Shown here in pieces: positions 16,270 through 26,577 of a stretch of 64,000 nucleotides of DNA; position 1 is the first letter of the stretch, and each line of letters opens with the position of its first letter. The stretch is taken from NCBI RefSeq assembly GCF_001698125.1, contig NZ_CP013854.1, positions 5,332,001 to 5,396,000 on the forward strand. The letters run 5' to 3'. Both the position numbers and the translations under genes were made by a program. The DNA comes from Pseudonocardia sp. HH130630-07 (GTDB taxonomy: Bacteria > Actinomycetota > Actinomycetes > Mycobacteriales > Pseudonocardiaceae). The notes under the pieces are model-generated. The model ran no database searches and was not told the DNA's origin. It saw nothing but the letters and a program-made list of their open reading frames with translations.

Positions 16270-17043
16270 GTGACCGACGACGCGGACGCCCGGGTGCTCG
16301 AGGCGCTGGCCACGACCGGCTACGGGCACTTCACGACGATGCTCGTCACCGATCGCCGGGTCCGCGGCCTGCAGCTGCACCTGGACCGGCTGGCCCGGGA
16401 CGGCCGCGCCGTGTTCGGGGCCGGCGTCGACGGGCCGGCGGTGCGGTCCCGGATCCGCGACGCCGCGCCGGCCCGGGGCCGCCGGATCGTGCGGGTCACC
16501 GTCGCCGACCCGGCACTCGGGATCGGCACGATCGGGGCCGCGGCGGCGCCGCGGCCGGTCGTGACCACACGGGCGGCGCCGCCGGGGCCGGCCGCCGCGC
16601 TGCGGGTGCGCACGGCCGTGCACCGGCGCTACCTGCCGGAGGTCAAGAGCACCGGACTGTTCGCGACGCTGCACCTGCGCCGCCTCGCCGTCCGCGACGG
16701 CGTCGACGACGTGCTGCTCACCACCGGCGACGGAACGCTGCTGGAGGGCAGCACCTGGAACGTCGGCCTCGTGACGGGGGACCGGATCGTCTGGCCGGAC
16801 GGCCCGGTGCTCGCCGGGACCACCCGGGCGCTGTTGCGCGGCGTGCTGGACGACGCCGGGATCGAGCAGCGTGACGCCACCGTCGGCGCGGGGGACCTGA
16901 CCGGGGTCGACGCCGTGTTCGCCACCAGCGCCACCGGCGTCCGGCCGATCGCGTCGATCGACACCCACCGGTTCGATCCCGGGCACCCGCTGCTCGGGCG
17001 GCTGCAGGACCTGTATGAGGCCATCCCGGGAACCGTCCTCTAG
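16270..17043 (+). CDS. pabC: class IV aminotransferase, probable 4-amino-4-deoxychorismate lyase
   Basis: The 257-residue PLP enzyme of the BCAT/ADC-lyase fold would release pyruvate from aminodeoxychorismate to give 4-aminobenzoate. The PLP lysine lies in RRYLPEVKSTGLF (about residue 126), and LLEGSTWNVGLV and PVLAGTTRALLRG are the other conserved blocks. The GTG at 16270 is inferred from the start of homology; 145 bases separate it from the divergent pabAB. The family also includes D-amino acid and branched-chain aminotransferases, and the call as lyase rests on the neighbour. Confidence 0.82.
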   Translation: MTDDADARVLEALATTGYGHFTTMLVTDRRVRGLQLHLDRLARDGRAVFGAGVDGPAVRSRIRDAAPARGRRIVRVTVADPALGIGTIGAAAAPRPVVTTRAAPPGPAAALRVRTAVHRRYLPEVKSTGLFATLHLRRLAVRDGVDDVLLTTGDGTLLEGSTWNVGLVTGDRIVWPDGPVLAGTTRALLRGVLDDAGIEQRDATVGAGDLTGVDAVFATSATGVRPIASIDTHRFDPGHPLLGRLQDLYEAIPGTVL

Positions 17044-17068
17044 CCGACCTGCGCCGCACCCGAACCGT

Positions 17069-17112
17069 CCCCGGACACCCGGCGGGTGGGGGGACCCGCC
17101 GGGTGTCCGGGG
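17069..17112. terminator. 19-bp perfect hairpin, bidirectional terminator
   Basis: Arms at 17069-17087 and 17094-17112 are perfect reverse complements across a six-G loop. It lies between the convergent ends of pabC and the Gfo/Idh gene and can stop transcription from both sides. There is no U tract, as often in actinobacteria. Confidence 0.85.
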
Positions 17113-17134
17113 AGGCGCTCCGTGCGTTCCGGCC

Positions 17135-18298
17135 TCAGGCCCCGAGATCGACCCAGCCGCGCTTGTCGATCGACTGCGCGACGGCGTCGAGCACCCGGGC
17201 CGCGGCGAGCGCGTCGTCGATCGTCGCGCCGCCGCTGCGCCCGCGGGCGATCCCGTCGAGGAACGCCGCGCACTCCGAGACCTTCGAGTCGTCGAAGCTG
17301 GTCGGATTCCCGGCACCCGGCTGGAACAGGGCGAAGTCGCCGTCACCGGGAGCCGACGCCCAGGTCGTGGCGGACTGGTCGACGTAGCGGTCCCCGGCCG
17401 CCACGACCAGCTCGCCGGGCCGCCGGAAGTCGAACGACAGCAGCCCGCGGGTCCCGTGGATCTCGAACCCGTAGTCGTTCTGGTCGCCGACCGCGACCCG
17501 GCTGGCCTCCAGGGTGACGATCGCCCCCGCACCGGTGCGCCCGAGGACCGAGACGAAGTCCAGGTTCTCGACCTCACCGGTGGGCGAGTCGTCGCCGCCC
17601 TTCACGTACTGGCTCGATCCGGCCGCCGCGAGCGGCCGGCGCGGGACGAACCGCTCGCCGTCCGCCACGACCGACGCCAGGTCACCGACCAGGTACCGGA
17701 CGAGGTCGACGCCGTGCACGGCCAGGTCGTTGAGGACCCCCGTTCCGCCGTGTTCGGCGGTGAACCGCCAGCTCAGCACCCCGGACGGGTCGGCAGCGAA
17801 GTCGGTCAGCAGGCGGAACCGGGCGTGCGTGACCGTGCCCAGCAACCCCTCGTCGAGCACCCGCTTCGCCCGGGCGACGGCCGGGACCATCCGATAGTTG
17901 AACCCGACCGTGGCGCACACCCCGGAGCGGTGCACCGCCTCGGCCACCGCCGCGGTGTCGGCCGAGGAGAGCCCGACCGGCTTCTCGATCCAGAGGTGCT
18001 TGCCCGCCTCGGCGACGGCGACACCGATCTCCCGGTGCCGGCTGTTCGGCGCGGCGCAGCTCACCGCCTCGATCTCCGGGTCCGCGACGAGCTGTTCCCA
18101 GCTGTCGACGCCCCGCGCGAAGCCGTACCGGCGCCGGTGGTCGTCGACGGCGGCGGCGACCGGATCGGCCACCGCCACCAGGCGCGGCCGGCGGGCGAGC
18201 CCGGCCACGTGGTGGGGTACCCGGGCGTAGGCCCGGGCGTGCAGATGGCCCATCCAGCCGGCACCGACGACGCCGACCCCGATCTCCTCGGCCGCCAC
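17135..18298 (-). CDS. Gfo/Idh/MocA family NAD(P)-dependent oxidoreductase
   Basis: The 387-residue dehydrogenase has the Rossmann motif VGVVGAGWMGHLHARAYA at the N-terminus and the family EKPVGL signature (WIEKPVGLSSADTAAVAEAV), the lysine of which is catalytic. The GTG start lies one base after the stop of the universal stress protein gene, making it the last gene of the inositol operon. It could oxidise another inositol isomer or a related polyol; iolG at 30231 already provides the standard inositol 2-dehydrogenase. The substrate cannot be read from sequence. Confidence 0.88.
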   Translation of the reverse strand: MAAEEIGVGVVGAGWMGHLHARAYARVPHHVAGLARRPRLVAVADPVAAAVDDHRRRYGFARGVDSWEQLVADPEIEAVSCAAPNSRHREIGVAVAEAGKHLWIEKPVGLSSADTAAVAEAVHRSGVCATVGFNYRMVPAVARAKRVLDEGLLGTVTHARFRLLTDFAADPSGVLSWRFTAEHGGTGVLNDLAVHGVDLVRYLVGDLASVVADGERFVPRRPLAAAGSSQYVKGGDDSPTGEVENLDFVSVLGRTGAGAIVTLEASRVAVGDQNDYGFEIHGTRGLLSFDFRRPGELVVAAGDRYVDQSATTWASAPGDGDFALFQPGAGNPTSFDDSKVSECAAFLDGIARGRSGGATIDDALAAARVLDAVAQSIDKRGWVDLGA

Positions 18299-18299
18299 C

Positions 18300-18659
18300 T
18301 CAGGCGCCCGGTTTCACGGCGACGACCGGGACCGGGCTCTCCAGCAGCAACCGCTGGGAGATGCTGCCGAGCAGCGCCTTGCTCACGGGGCTCCGCCGGC
18401 GGAGCCCGATGACGATGCGCTGCACGTCGCCGCGGTCGGCGATCTCGTCGAGCACCGCGTCGACCGGGTCGTTGTCCCCCGGCCCGCGGCGTTCGATCAC
18501 GACGACCGACGGGTCGGCGAGCGGCCCGCTGCGGTCCAGCGGGGCGAGGGTCAGGTTCAGCACCACGAGTTCGGTGCCGAGCAGCTTCGCCTCCTCCGCG
18601 CCGGCGGCGAGGGAGGCCTGCCCCTCCGCCCCCTCGGCGACGGTCACCAGGACGGACAT
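18300..18659 (-). CDS. universal stress protein (UspA) family
   Basis: A 119-residue single-domain UspA protein, MSVLVTVAEG followed by an alpha/beta fold. The C-terminal nucleotide loop reads VIGLRRRSPVSKALLGSISQRLL. The glycine usually two residues after the first is arginine here, so ATP binding may be altered, but the GS pair is kept. It lies between the sugar porter and the dehydrogenase gene with minimal spacing, so it is co-transcribed with inositol uptake. Confidence 0.88.
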   Translation of the reverse strand: MSVLVTVAEGAEGQASLAAGAEEAKLLGTELVVLNLTLAPLDRSGPLADPSVVVIERRGPGDNDPVDAVLDEIADRGDVQRIVIGLRRRSPVSKALLGSISQRLLLESPVPVVAVKPGA

Positions 18660-18689
18660 GACGATCTCCTCTGCGATCGGGTCGGTGAC

Positions 18690-20108
18690 TCAGCTGTAGC
18701 GTTCACGGAAGTACTTCTCCAGCTGCTCGAGCGAGCGGCCGCGGGTCTCCGGGACCACCTTGTAGCACCACGCGATCGCGAACACGCCGAGTACTGCGAA
18801 GGTCAGGAACGCGTAGCCCAGTCCGACGGCCTCGGTGTAGGGCGGGAAGAACGTCGCGACGAACCAGGTCCCGAGCCACAGCGCCAGCACACACACGCCC
18901 ATGGCCAGGCTGCGGATCTTCAGCGGGAACATCTCGGACAGGATCAGCCAGGTCAGCGGGCCGAGCGTGCCCTGCATGCAGAACACGAACAGGACCATGA
19001 AGATCAGGATGGCGAACGACTTCGTGTCGCCCTCGGGCAGCAGCAACGCCGATCCGGCGATGAGCAGGTGGAAGAACGTCGTCAGGCAGAACCCGCCGAC
19101 CAGCATCGTCCGGCGGCTGAGCTTGCCGATCAGCAGGATGCCGACGGTGATGCCCAGCAGCGAGAACAGCCCGTTCAGCGTGTTGAACGCGATCGACGCG
19201 TTCGCCGAGAAGCCGGCGTCGGCCAGCACCCCGGTGCCGTAGTACATGACGGCGTTGATGCCGGACAGCTGCTGGAAGATGCCCAGCCCGGCTCCGATGA
19301 AGATGAGCCGGCGGATCCAGCGCACCCCCAGGTCGGTGGAGCCCGCCGTCCTGCTCTCCGCCTCCTCGGCGGCGAGGCGGTGCACCTCGGCCATCTCGGC
19401 CTCGGCCCGTTCCGGCGTCCGCACCTGGCGCAGTACCTCCAGCGCCTCGTCGGTGCGGCCCTGGGCCACCAGCCAGCGCGGGCTCTCCGGCATCCGCAGC
19501 ATGCCGACGAACAACGCGATCGCCGGCAGGACCGCGACCAGCAGCATGACCCGCCAGATCGAGTCGACGTGACCCCAGATCTGGAACAGGATCGCGTTGA
19601 CCACGAACGAGGCGAACTGGCCGCCGACGATCATGACCTCGTTCCGCGTGACCAGCGGGCCACGGCGTTCCGCCGGGGCGATCTCGGCCAGGTAGACCGG
19701 GACCGTCGCCGAGGCGCCGCCGACCGCGAGGCCGAGGATGAACCGGGCGACCGTGAGGACCTGCCAGTTCGGAGCGAGGGTGCAGGCGATCGTGCCCACC
19801 ATGAACACGATCGCGAGCAACAGGATGTTGTGCCGGCGCCCGTGCCGGTCGGACATCATCCCGCCGACGAAGGCCCCGACCGCGGCGCCGATGTGTAGGA
19901 TCCCGACCGAGATGCCCTCGGTCGTGGCGGTCAGGCCGAGATCGACCTTCAGGCTTTCCAGCGCGCCGTTGATGACGCCGGTGTCGTAACCGAAGAGCAG
20001 ACCACCGAACGTGGCGACGACGGCGATGAGCCCCAGCCGGGACGAATGCGGTCCGCGCACGTCCGGGGGTAAGCCCGCTGGTGTGTTGGTAGCGCCGTGA
20101 GCGCTCAT
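18690..20108 (-). CDS. MFS sugar porter, probable myo-inositol transporter
   Basis: The 472-residue major facilitator of the sugar-porter family has twelve membrane segments and family signatures: GGLLFGYDTGVINGAL in helix 1, DRHGRR after helix 2, PESPRWLV at the central loop and VPETRGRSLEQLE after helix 12. The ATG at 20108 follows GAGGAGGAA. It lies 106 bases after iolA in the same direction as the iol operon, so inositol is the most likely substrate (IolT-like), though the family also carries hexoses and pentoses. A GACATGTC palindrome at 20144-20151 may mark an internal regulatory site. Confidence 0.88.
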   Translation of the reverse strand: MSAHGATNTPAGLPPDVRGPHSSRLGLIAVVATFGGLLFGYDTGVINGALESLKVDLGLTATTEGISVGILHIGAAVGAFVGGMMSDRHGRRHNILLLAIVFMVGTIACTLAPNWQVLTVARFILGLAVGGASATVPVYLAEIAPAERRGPLVTRNEVMIVGGQFASFVVNAILFQIWGHVDSIWRVMLLVAVLPAIALFVGMLRMPESPRWLVAQGRTDEALEVLRQVRTPERAEAEMAEVHRLAAEEAESRTAGSTDLGVRWIRRLIFIGAGLGIFQQLSGINAVMYYGTGVLADAGFSANASIAFNTLNGLFSLLGITVGILLIGKLSRRTMLVGGFCLTTFFHLLIAGSALLLPEGDTKSFAILIFMVLFVFCMQGTLGPLTWLILSEMFPLKIRSLAMGVCVLALWLGTWFVATFFPPYTEAVGLGYAFLTFAVLGVFAIAWCYKVVPETRGRSLEQLEKYFRERYS

Positions 20109-20214
20109 GCACTTCCTCCTCATCGAGGTGCGGCCGTTATCTGGACATGTCAGCCCGCCGGGCGTCGGCCGCGTGCGGCGCCCGTGGGGGGTCGGTGGGG
20201 GGTGGTGCCGGAGA

Positions 20215-21750
<1,536 letters not shown>

Positions 21751-21763
21751 GGGTGCTTCCTCC

Positions 21764-23713
21764 TCAGGAGCTGCTGGGACGCAGGAACGGGCGCTGGTCG
21801 GTCTTCCGTTCCTCGTAGGTGGTGCGTGCCGCCCGGGTCGAGTCGAGCTCGCTCACCTCGGAGACCGGGACGTCCCACCACGAGCGGGAGCTGGGCGCCC
21901 CGACGAGCGGGTCGGTCTCCACGTGGACGACGGTGCTGTCGTCGGCGGCCTTGGCGGTCTTGAGCGCGTCGGCGAACTCGGCGGCCGTGCTCACCCGCAG
22001 CACCCGGACGCCGAAGCTCTCGGCGTTGGCGGCGAGATCGAGCGGCAGCTTGTCGCCGTCGAGCCGCCCGGAGCCCGCCGACCGGTAGCGGTAGCTGGTG
22101 CCGAACCGCTGGGAGCCGAGGCTCTCCGACAACGCGCCGATGGAGGCGAAGCCGTGGTTCTGCACCAGCACCGTGATGATCTTGATGCCCTCCTGCACCG
22201 CGGTCGCCAGCTCGGTGGCCATCATCAGGTAGGACCCGTCGCCGACCATGACGACGACGTCCCGGTCCGGGGCGGCGAGCCGGACCCCGAGACCGCCGGC
22301 GACCTCGTAGCCCATGCAGGAGTAGCCGTACTCGACGTGGTAGCCCTTGGCGTCCCGGGTCTGCCAGAGCTTGTGCAGGTCACCGGGCATCGAACCGGCC
22401 GCGCACACCACGACGTCGCGCGGGTCGGTCAGCTCGTTGACCAGCCCGATCACCTCGCCCTGGGTGAGCACCCCGGGTGCGGTGGCCGTGTCGCCACCGG
22501 TCGGGTGGAAGGTCGCCTGCACGGTGGCCGCCCACTCGGCGTCCAGGCCGGTGTAGCCGGTCCGGAACTCCTCGGGCACCCGGTAGCCGTCGAGCAGCGG
22601 GGTCAGCTCGGTCAGCGTCTCGCGGGCGTCCGCGACGACCGAGACCCCGGAGTGCTTGACCGCGTCGATCGGGGCGACGTTGATGTTGACGAACCGGACG
22701 CCGGGGTGGCGGAACGCGCTGCGGCTGGCCGTGGTGAAGTCCGACCAGCGGGTGCCGATGCCGATGACGACGTCGGCCTCGGCGGCGACCGCGTTCGCCG
22801 CGGTCGTGCCGGTGGAGCCGATCGCCCCGAGGCACTGCGGGTGGTCGTGCACGAGCGTGCCCTTGCCCGCCTGGGTCTGCCCGACCGGGATGCCGGTGGC
22901 GGCGCAGAAGGCGGCCAGCGCGTCGGCGGCGCCGCTGTAGTGCACCCCGCCCCCCGCGACGACGAGCGGACGGCGGGCGGCGCGGATCAGGTCGGCGGCC
23001 GCGGCGAGCGCCCGGACCTCCGGCCGGGGCCGGGCCACGTGCCAGGTGCGCTCGGCGAACAGCTCCACCGGCCAGTCGTGCGCCTGGGCCTGCACGTCCT
23101 GCGGGAAGCAGACGGTCACCGCGCCGGTGGCGGCGGGATCGGTGAGCACCCGCATCGCCGAGAGCAGCGCGGCCGGCAGCTGCTCGGGCCGCCAGACCCG
23201 GTCGAAGTAGGCCGAGACGGGGCGGAAGGCGTCGTTGACGGTGACGTCGCCGGCGTGCGGGAGCTCCAGCTCCTGCAGCAGCGGCGACGCGGCACGGTCG
23301 GCGAAGGTGTCCGCGGGCAGCAGGAGCACCGGCAGCCGGTTGATCGTCGCGAGCGCGGCCCCGGTGACCATGTTCGTCGCGCCGGGACCGACCGACGTCG
23401 ACACCGCCCAGGTCTGCAGGCGGTCCTTGGCCTTGGCGTAGGCGACGGCGGTGTGCACCATCGCCTGCTCGTTGCGGCCGAGCACGTAGGGGAGCAGTCC
23501 GGGCTCCTGCAGCTCGGCCTGCAGCAGCGCCTGGCCGAGACCGGCCACGTTGCCGTGGCCGAAGATGCCGAAGCAGCCCTCGAACAGCTTCTGCCGCACA
23601 CCGTCGCGCTCGGAGTACTGGTTGCCGAGGAAGGCGATCGTCGCCTGCGCCACGGTGAGCCGGACGGTGCCCTCCGGCGCCGACGCCCCCGCCGTCCCTG
23701 TCGTCGCTGCCAT
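21764..23713 (-). CDS. iolD: 3D-(3,5/4)-trihydroxycyclohexane-1,2-dione acylhydrolase
   Basis: Thiamin-diphosphate enzyme that opens the inositol ring of trihydroxycyclohexane-dione to 5-deoxy-glucuronate. The 649-residue protein shows the IolD-specific FLGNQYSERDGVRQKLFEGC near the N-terminus and the ThDP/Mg motif from VGDGSYLMMATELATAV to LVQNHGFASIG. Acetolactate synthases share the fold but lack the N-terminal block. The ATG overlaps the iolB stop by one base (TGATG at 23715-23711), so it is coupled to iolB. Confidence 0.93.
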   Translation of the reverse strand: MAATTGTAGASAPEGTVRLTVAQATIAFLGNQYSERDGVRQKLFEGCFGIFGHGNVAGLGQALLQAELQEPGLLPYVLGRNEQAMVHTAVAYAKAKDRLQTWAVSTSVGPGATNMVTGAALATINRLPVLLLPADTFADRAASPLLQELELPHAGDVTVNDAFRPVSAYFDRVWRPEQLPAALLSAMRVLTDPAATGAVTVCFPQDVQAQAHDWPVELFAERTWHVARPRPEVRALAAAADLIRAARRPLVVAGGGVHYSGAADALAAFCAATGIPVGQTQAGKGTLVHDHPQCLGAIGSTGTTAANAVAAEADVVIGIGTRWSDFTTASRSAFRHPGVRFVNINVAPIDAVKHSGVSVVADARETLTELTPLLDGYRVPEEFRTGYTGLDAEWAATVQATFHPTGGDTATAPGVLTQGEVIGLVNELTDPRDVVVCAAGSMPGDLHKLWQTRDAKGYHVEYGYSCMGYEVAGGLGVRLAAPDRDVVVMVGDGSYLMMATELATAVQEGIKIITVLVQNHGFASIGALSESLGSQRFGTSYRYRSAGSGRLDGDKLPLDLAANAESFGVRVLRVSTAAEFADALKTAKAADDSTVVHVETDPLVGAPSSRSWWDVPVSEVSELDSTRAARTTYEERKTDQRPFLRPSSS

Positions 23714-24576
23714 CACTGCCCTCCACTCAGGCGCGGATCGGTCTCCTGGCCGGCCCACGTGTCGCGGATCCAGGCCTGGTCGGGGTGGTCGGTGATCTTC
23801 CAGGCGCGTTCCTCGCCGGGCCCCGCCATCACGTTGAGGTAGTACATGTCGTGCCCCGGTGCGGCGGCGCACGGACCGTGCCAGCCCCACGGGACGAGGA
23901 CGGTGTCCCGGTCGTGCACCTCGACGGTCACGTCGATCTCGTGCCCGGGGGAGGAGCTGGTGCGGTGGAACCCGAGGCCGGGCTGGCGCTGCGGGCCCGG
24001 TGCGATCTCGAAGTAGTAGATCTCCTCCAGCTCGCACTCGTGCGGTCCGGCCTCGTCGTGCTTGTGGGCCGGGTAGCTGGACCAGTTGCCGCCGGGCGTG
24101 ATCACCTCGACGCAGATCGCCGACGCCGCCTCGAAGACCCCGGCGGCGCCGAAGTTGCGGACCTGACGGCTGGACCCCCCGGCGCCGCGCAGGTCCACCG
24201 GGACCTCCTCACGGGGCCCGTAGCGAAACGGCAGCGGCCGGTCGGTACGGGCGCTGCACAGGGCGAACCGGCCGCCGCTGCGGGACGTGATCGTGACCGA
24301 GGAACGCACCGGCAGGTAGGAGAAGTCGGTCGGTCCCTCGAACACCGACGCCCGGCCGGTCAGCTCGTGGGTCGTGTCGCCGAGGGTGACCGAGGCGGAC
24401 CCGGACAACGGGACGAGGAAGTACTCGTCCCCCTCGGTGTCGAGGGTGTGCGAGCCGCCGGGGCGCAGCGCGAGCACGCGCAGCCCGGAGTGGGCCCACC
24501 CCGCGTTCTCGGGGGTGATCTCGAGCTCGTAGACGTCGGTGTCGGCGGCGCCGGCGGGGATGACGAGGTCCTTCAC
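23713..24576 (-). CDS. iolB: 5-deoxy-glucuronate isomerase
   Basis: Isomerises 5-deoxy-glucuronate to 5-dehydro-2-deoxygluconate. The 287-residue double cupin has a metal site in the C-terminal half: NWSSYPAHKHDEAG with HxH, the glutamate of LEEIYYFE, and VPWGWHGPCAAAPGHDMYY. The GTG start lies within the stop of the aldolase gene (GTGA at 24576-24573), and its own stop overlaps iolD. Confidence 0.93.
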   Translation of the reverse strand: MKDLVIPAGAADTDVYELEITPENAGWAHSGLRVLALRPGGSHTLDTEGDEYFLVPLSGSASVTLGDTTHELTGRASVFEGPTDFSYLPVRSSVTITSRSGGRFALCSARTDRPLPFRYGPREEVPVDLRGAGGSSRQVRNFGAAGVFEAASAICVEVITPGGNWSSYPAHKHDEAGPHECELEEIYYFEIAPGPQRQPGLGFHRTSSSPGHEIDVTVEVHDRDTVLVPWGWHGPCAAAPGHDMYYLNVMAGPGEERAWKITDHPDQAWIRDTWAGQETDPRLSGGQ

Positions 24577-25487
24577 GACGCGTGCACCACCTGCGGCCGG
24601 ACCAGCGAGACGGCGGTGTCGACGGCGGCGGCGACGTCGCCGTCCTCCGGGTACAGCAACGTCCGCCCGACGATGAGCCCGCGCACCGACGGGAGGTCCA
24701 GCGCCTTCTTCCAGGACGCGTAGGTCTCGTCCGGCCCGGTGGCCGGGTCCCCGCCGAGCAGCAGGGTCGGCAGCGTGGTCGCCTCCATCACCCGCTCCAT
24801 CTCCTCGACGACGGGCAGCTTCAGCCAGGTGTAGGCGCTGGAACCGCCGAGCCCCTGTCCGATGTGGATCGAGCGGATGACGGCCTCGGGGGACAGGTCG
24901 TTGACCACCCGGCCCTGCAGCCGGCGGGAGATGAACGGCTCGATCATGGCAACGATCCGGGCCCGGTTCGCCTCGGTGATGACCCGGGCACACAGCTCCA
25001 GCGTGCGCAGCGAACCGGGGTCGTCGAGATCGACCCGGGTGAGGGTCTTGATCGCGTCGAACCCGGCGTCGACGGTGGACTGCACGTCGTAGCCGGTCTG
25101 CCGGTCGTCCAGCTCGAACGAGGCGCCCTGGATGCCGCCCCGGTTCATCGACGACATGACGACCTTGTTCTCGAGCGCCCCGAGCAGGAGCAGGTCCTCG
25201 AGGATGTCGGCGGTGCCGAGGATGCCGTCCACACCCGGGCGGGAGAGGGCGGCCGTGAGCCGGTCGAGCAGGTCGGTGCGGCTGGCCATCGCGTCGGTGC
25301 GGCCCCGCGCGGCGAGCGCCCCGCGGGCGGGGTGGTCCGCGGCGACGATCATCAGCCGGCCGTCGGACGGGACGAACGGGCGTCGCCGCCGGGCGGCGAG
25401 CAGCGCCGGGATGCGCTCGGGCGCGGTGGCCCGGATCTCGCGCACCTCGTCGTAGGACGTGGCGAATGCCTGTTCCGTCGGGCTCAT
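24573..25487 (-). CDS. DeoC/LacD-type aldolase of the actinobacterial inositol operon (Cgl0159-like)
   Basis: A 304-residue (beta/alpha)8 protein with LMIVAADHPARGALA at the start of the barrel, VDGILGTADILEDLLLLGAL and KTLTRVDLDD. Cgl0159-type proteins sit in inositol operons such as that of Corynebacterium glutamicum, where they are assigned to the aldol cleavage of 5-dehydro-2-deoxygluconate 6-phosphate (the IolJ step). The function here is inferred from that position, between iolC and iolB. The start is either the ATG at 25487 or the GTG at 25496, which overlaps the iolC stop; the AGGA site is too close to the GTG and rather far from the ATG. Confidence 0.8.
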   Translation of the reverse strand: MSPTEQAFATSYDEVREIRATAPERIPALLAARRRRPFVPSDGRLMIVAADHPARGALAARGRTDAMASRTDLLDRLTAALSRPGVDGILGTADILEDLLLLGALENKVVMSSMNRGGIQGASFELDDRQTGYDVQSTVDAGFDAIKTLTRVDLDDPGSLRTLELCARVITEANRARIVAMIEPFISRRLQGRVVNDLSPEAVIRSIHIGQGLGGSSAYTWLKLPVVEEMERVMEATTLPTLLLGGDPATGPDETYASWKKALDLPSVRGLIVGRTLLYPEDGDVAAAVDTAVSLVRPQVVHAS

Positions 25488-25492
25488 CGTGG

Positions 25493-26452
25493 TCACCGGT
25501 CCTGGTTGGGGTCGCCGCCTGCGAGCAGGACGTCGATCTCGGCGGAGGTGGGCATGGCGGTGGAGCACTCGAGCCGCGATGCGACGATCGCGCCCGCCGC
25601 GTTCGCCCGGCTCAGCACCCGGTCGAGGGGCCAGCCGGCGAGCAGCCCGTGCGCGAGCGAGCCGCCGAAGCTGTCCCCCGCGCCGAGACCGTTGTAGGGG
25701 GAGATGGGCAGCGGCGGGGAGACGACGCGCTCGGTGCGGGACTTCGCGAGGACCCCCTTGGGGCCCTGCTTCACCACGGCCAGCTGCACACCGGCGTCGA
25801 GCAGCGCGTCCGCGGCGCGCTCCGGGTCGGTCTCACCGACCGCCACCTCGCACTCCTCGCGGTTGCCGACGGCCACCGTGACCTGCCCGAGGACCTTCTG
25901 CACCTGCTCGGTCGCCGCGGCCGGGGTGTCCCAGAACATCGGCCGGTAGTCGAGGTCGAGCACGGTGTGGCCGCGCTCCCGGGCGCCCAGCGCCTCGTGG
26001 TGCGCCGACCGCGACGGCTCCTCCGACAGGCCCGACACCGACAGCCAGAACAGACCGGCCGCGGCGATCGCGCCGAGATCGAGGTCGGCCGGGGTGACCT
26101 GCAGGTCCGGGGCGCTCGGCTTGCGGTAGAAGTACAGCGGGAAGTCGTCCGGCGGGAAGATCTCGCAGAACGTGACCGGCGTCGGGTAGGTGGAGTTCGT
26201 GACGACGTGCCGGTCGTCGACGCCCAGGCGGTGCAGCTCCCGGCGCACGTAGCGGCCGAAGGGGTCGTCCCCGACGCCGGTGACGATCGCCGTGCGGCGA
26301 CCGAGCCGGGCGGCGGCGACGGCCACGTTCGCGGTCGTCCCGCCGAGGAACTTCCCGAACGAGGTGACGTCCTCCAGGCCGACCCCGACCTGCAGCGGGT
26401 AGATGTCCACGCCGGCTCGTCCGAAGGTCAGGATCTCTGCGGGATCGGTCAT
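25493..26452 (-). CDS. iolC: 5-dehydro-2-deoxygluconokinase (PfkB family)
   Basis: Phosphorylates 5-dehydro-2-deoxygluconate at O6. The 319-residue ribokinase-fold protein has the first PfkB signature FLGGTTANVAVAAARLGRR and the second, YNGLGAGDSFGGSLAHGLL, with the GAGD catalytic aspartate. The DFPLYFYRKPSAPDL segment is typical of IolC. The ATG at 26452 follows GAGGA. First gene of the operon iolC-aldolase-iolB-iolD-iolA-transporter-usp-dehydrogenase, divergent from the GntR gene. Confidence 0.92.
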   Translation of the reverse strand: MTDPAEILTFGRAGVDIYPLQVGVGLEDVTSFGKFLGGTTANVAVAAARLGRRTAIVTGVGDDPFGRYVRRELHRLGVDDRHVVTNSTYPTPVTFCEIFPPDDFPLYFYRKPSAPDLQVTPADLDLGAIAAAGLFWLSVSGLSEEPSRSAHHEALGARERGHTVLDLDYRPMFWDTPAAATEQVQKVLGQVTVAVGNREECEVAVGETDPERAADALLDAGVQLAVVKQGPKGVLAKSRTERVVSPPLPISPYNGLGAGDSFGGSLAHGLLAGWPLDRVLSRANAAGAIVASRLECSTAMPTSAEIDVLLAGGDPNQDR

Positions 26453-26531
26453 GGTCCTCGGTGACCTCTCGTCTGTCTGCGGTGATGACGATGACGACGG
26501 TAGGACGCCAACCGCGTTCCGGTCAATAGTT

Positions 26532-26541
26532 TGTACAGACA
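26532..26541. promoter_or_regulatory. candidate operator of the inositol GntR regulator, site 1
   Basis: TGTACAGACA lies in the 125-base divergent region between iolC and the GntR gene. It matches TGTCAAGACA upstream of iolG (31601) at 8 of 10 positions. Both fit a TGTC-NN-GACA dyad, the kind of site HutC-type GntR proteins bind. The region is locally A/T-rich. Confidence 0.5.
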
Positions 26542-26565
26542 TAAGGACAACCGCCGAAATCCCGC

Positions 26566-26577
26566 TACAGTGACTGC
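26566..26577 (+). promoter_or_regulatory. leaderless promoter of the inositol GntR gene
   Basis: TACAGT at 26566-26571 stands six bases before the ATG at 26578, with no Shine-Dalgarno sequence between. I read it as a -10 box giving an mRNA that starts at the start codon. Confidence 0.5.

Noticed and set aside
14938..17043. A 701-codon frame that would fuse an upstream domain to the class IV aminotransferase
   Set aside because: The first 444 codons are antisense to pabAB; homology begins at the GTG at 16270.
20144..20151. GACATGTC palindrome upstream of the sugar porter as a third inositol operator
   Set aside because: Its half-sites are in the opposite order to the TGTC-NN-GACA sites, so it is at most a separate element; eight bases alone are weak evidence.
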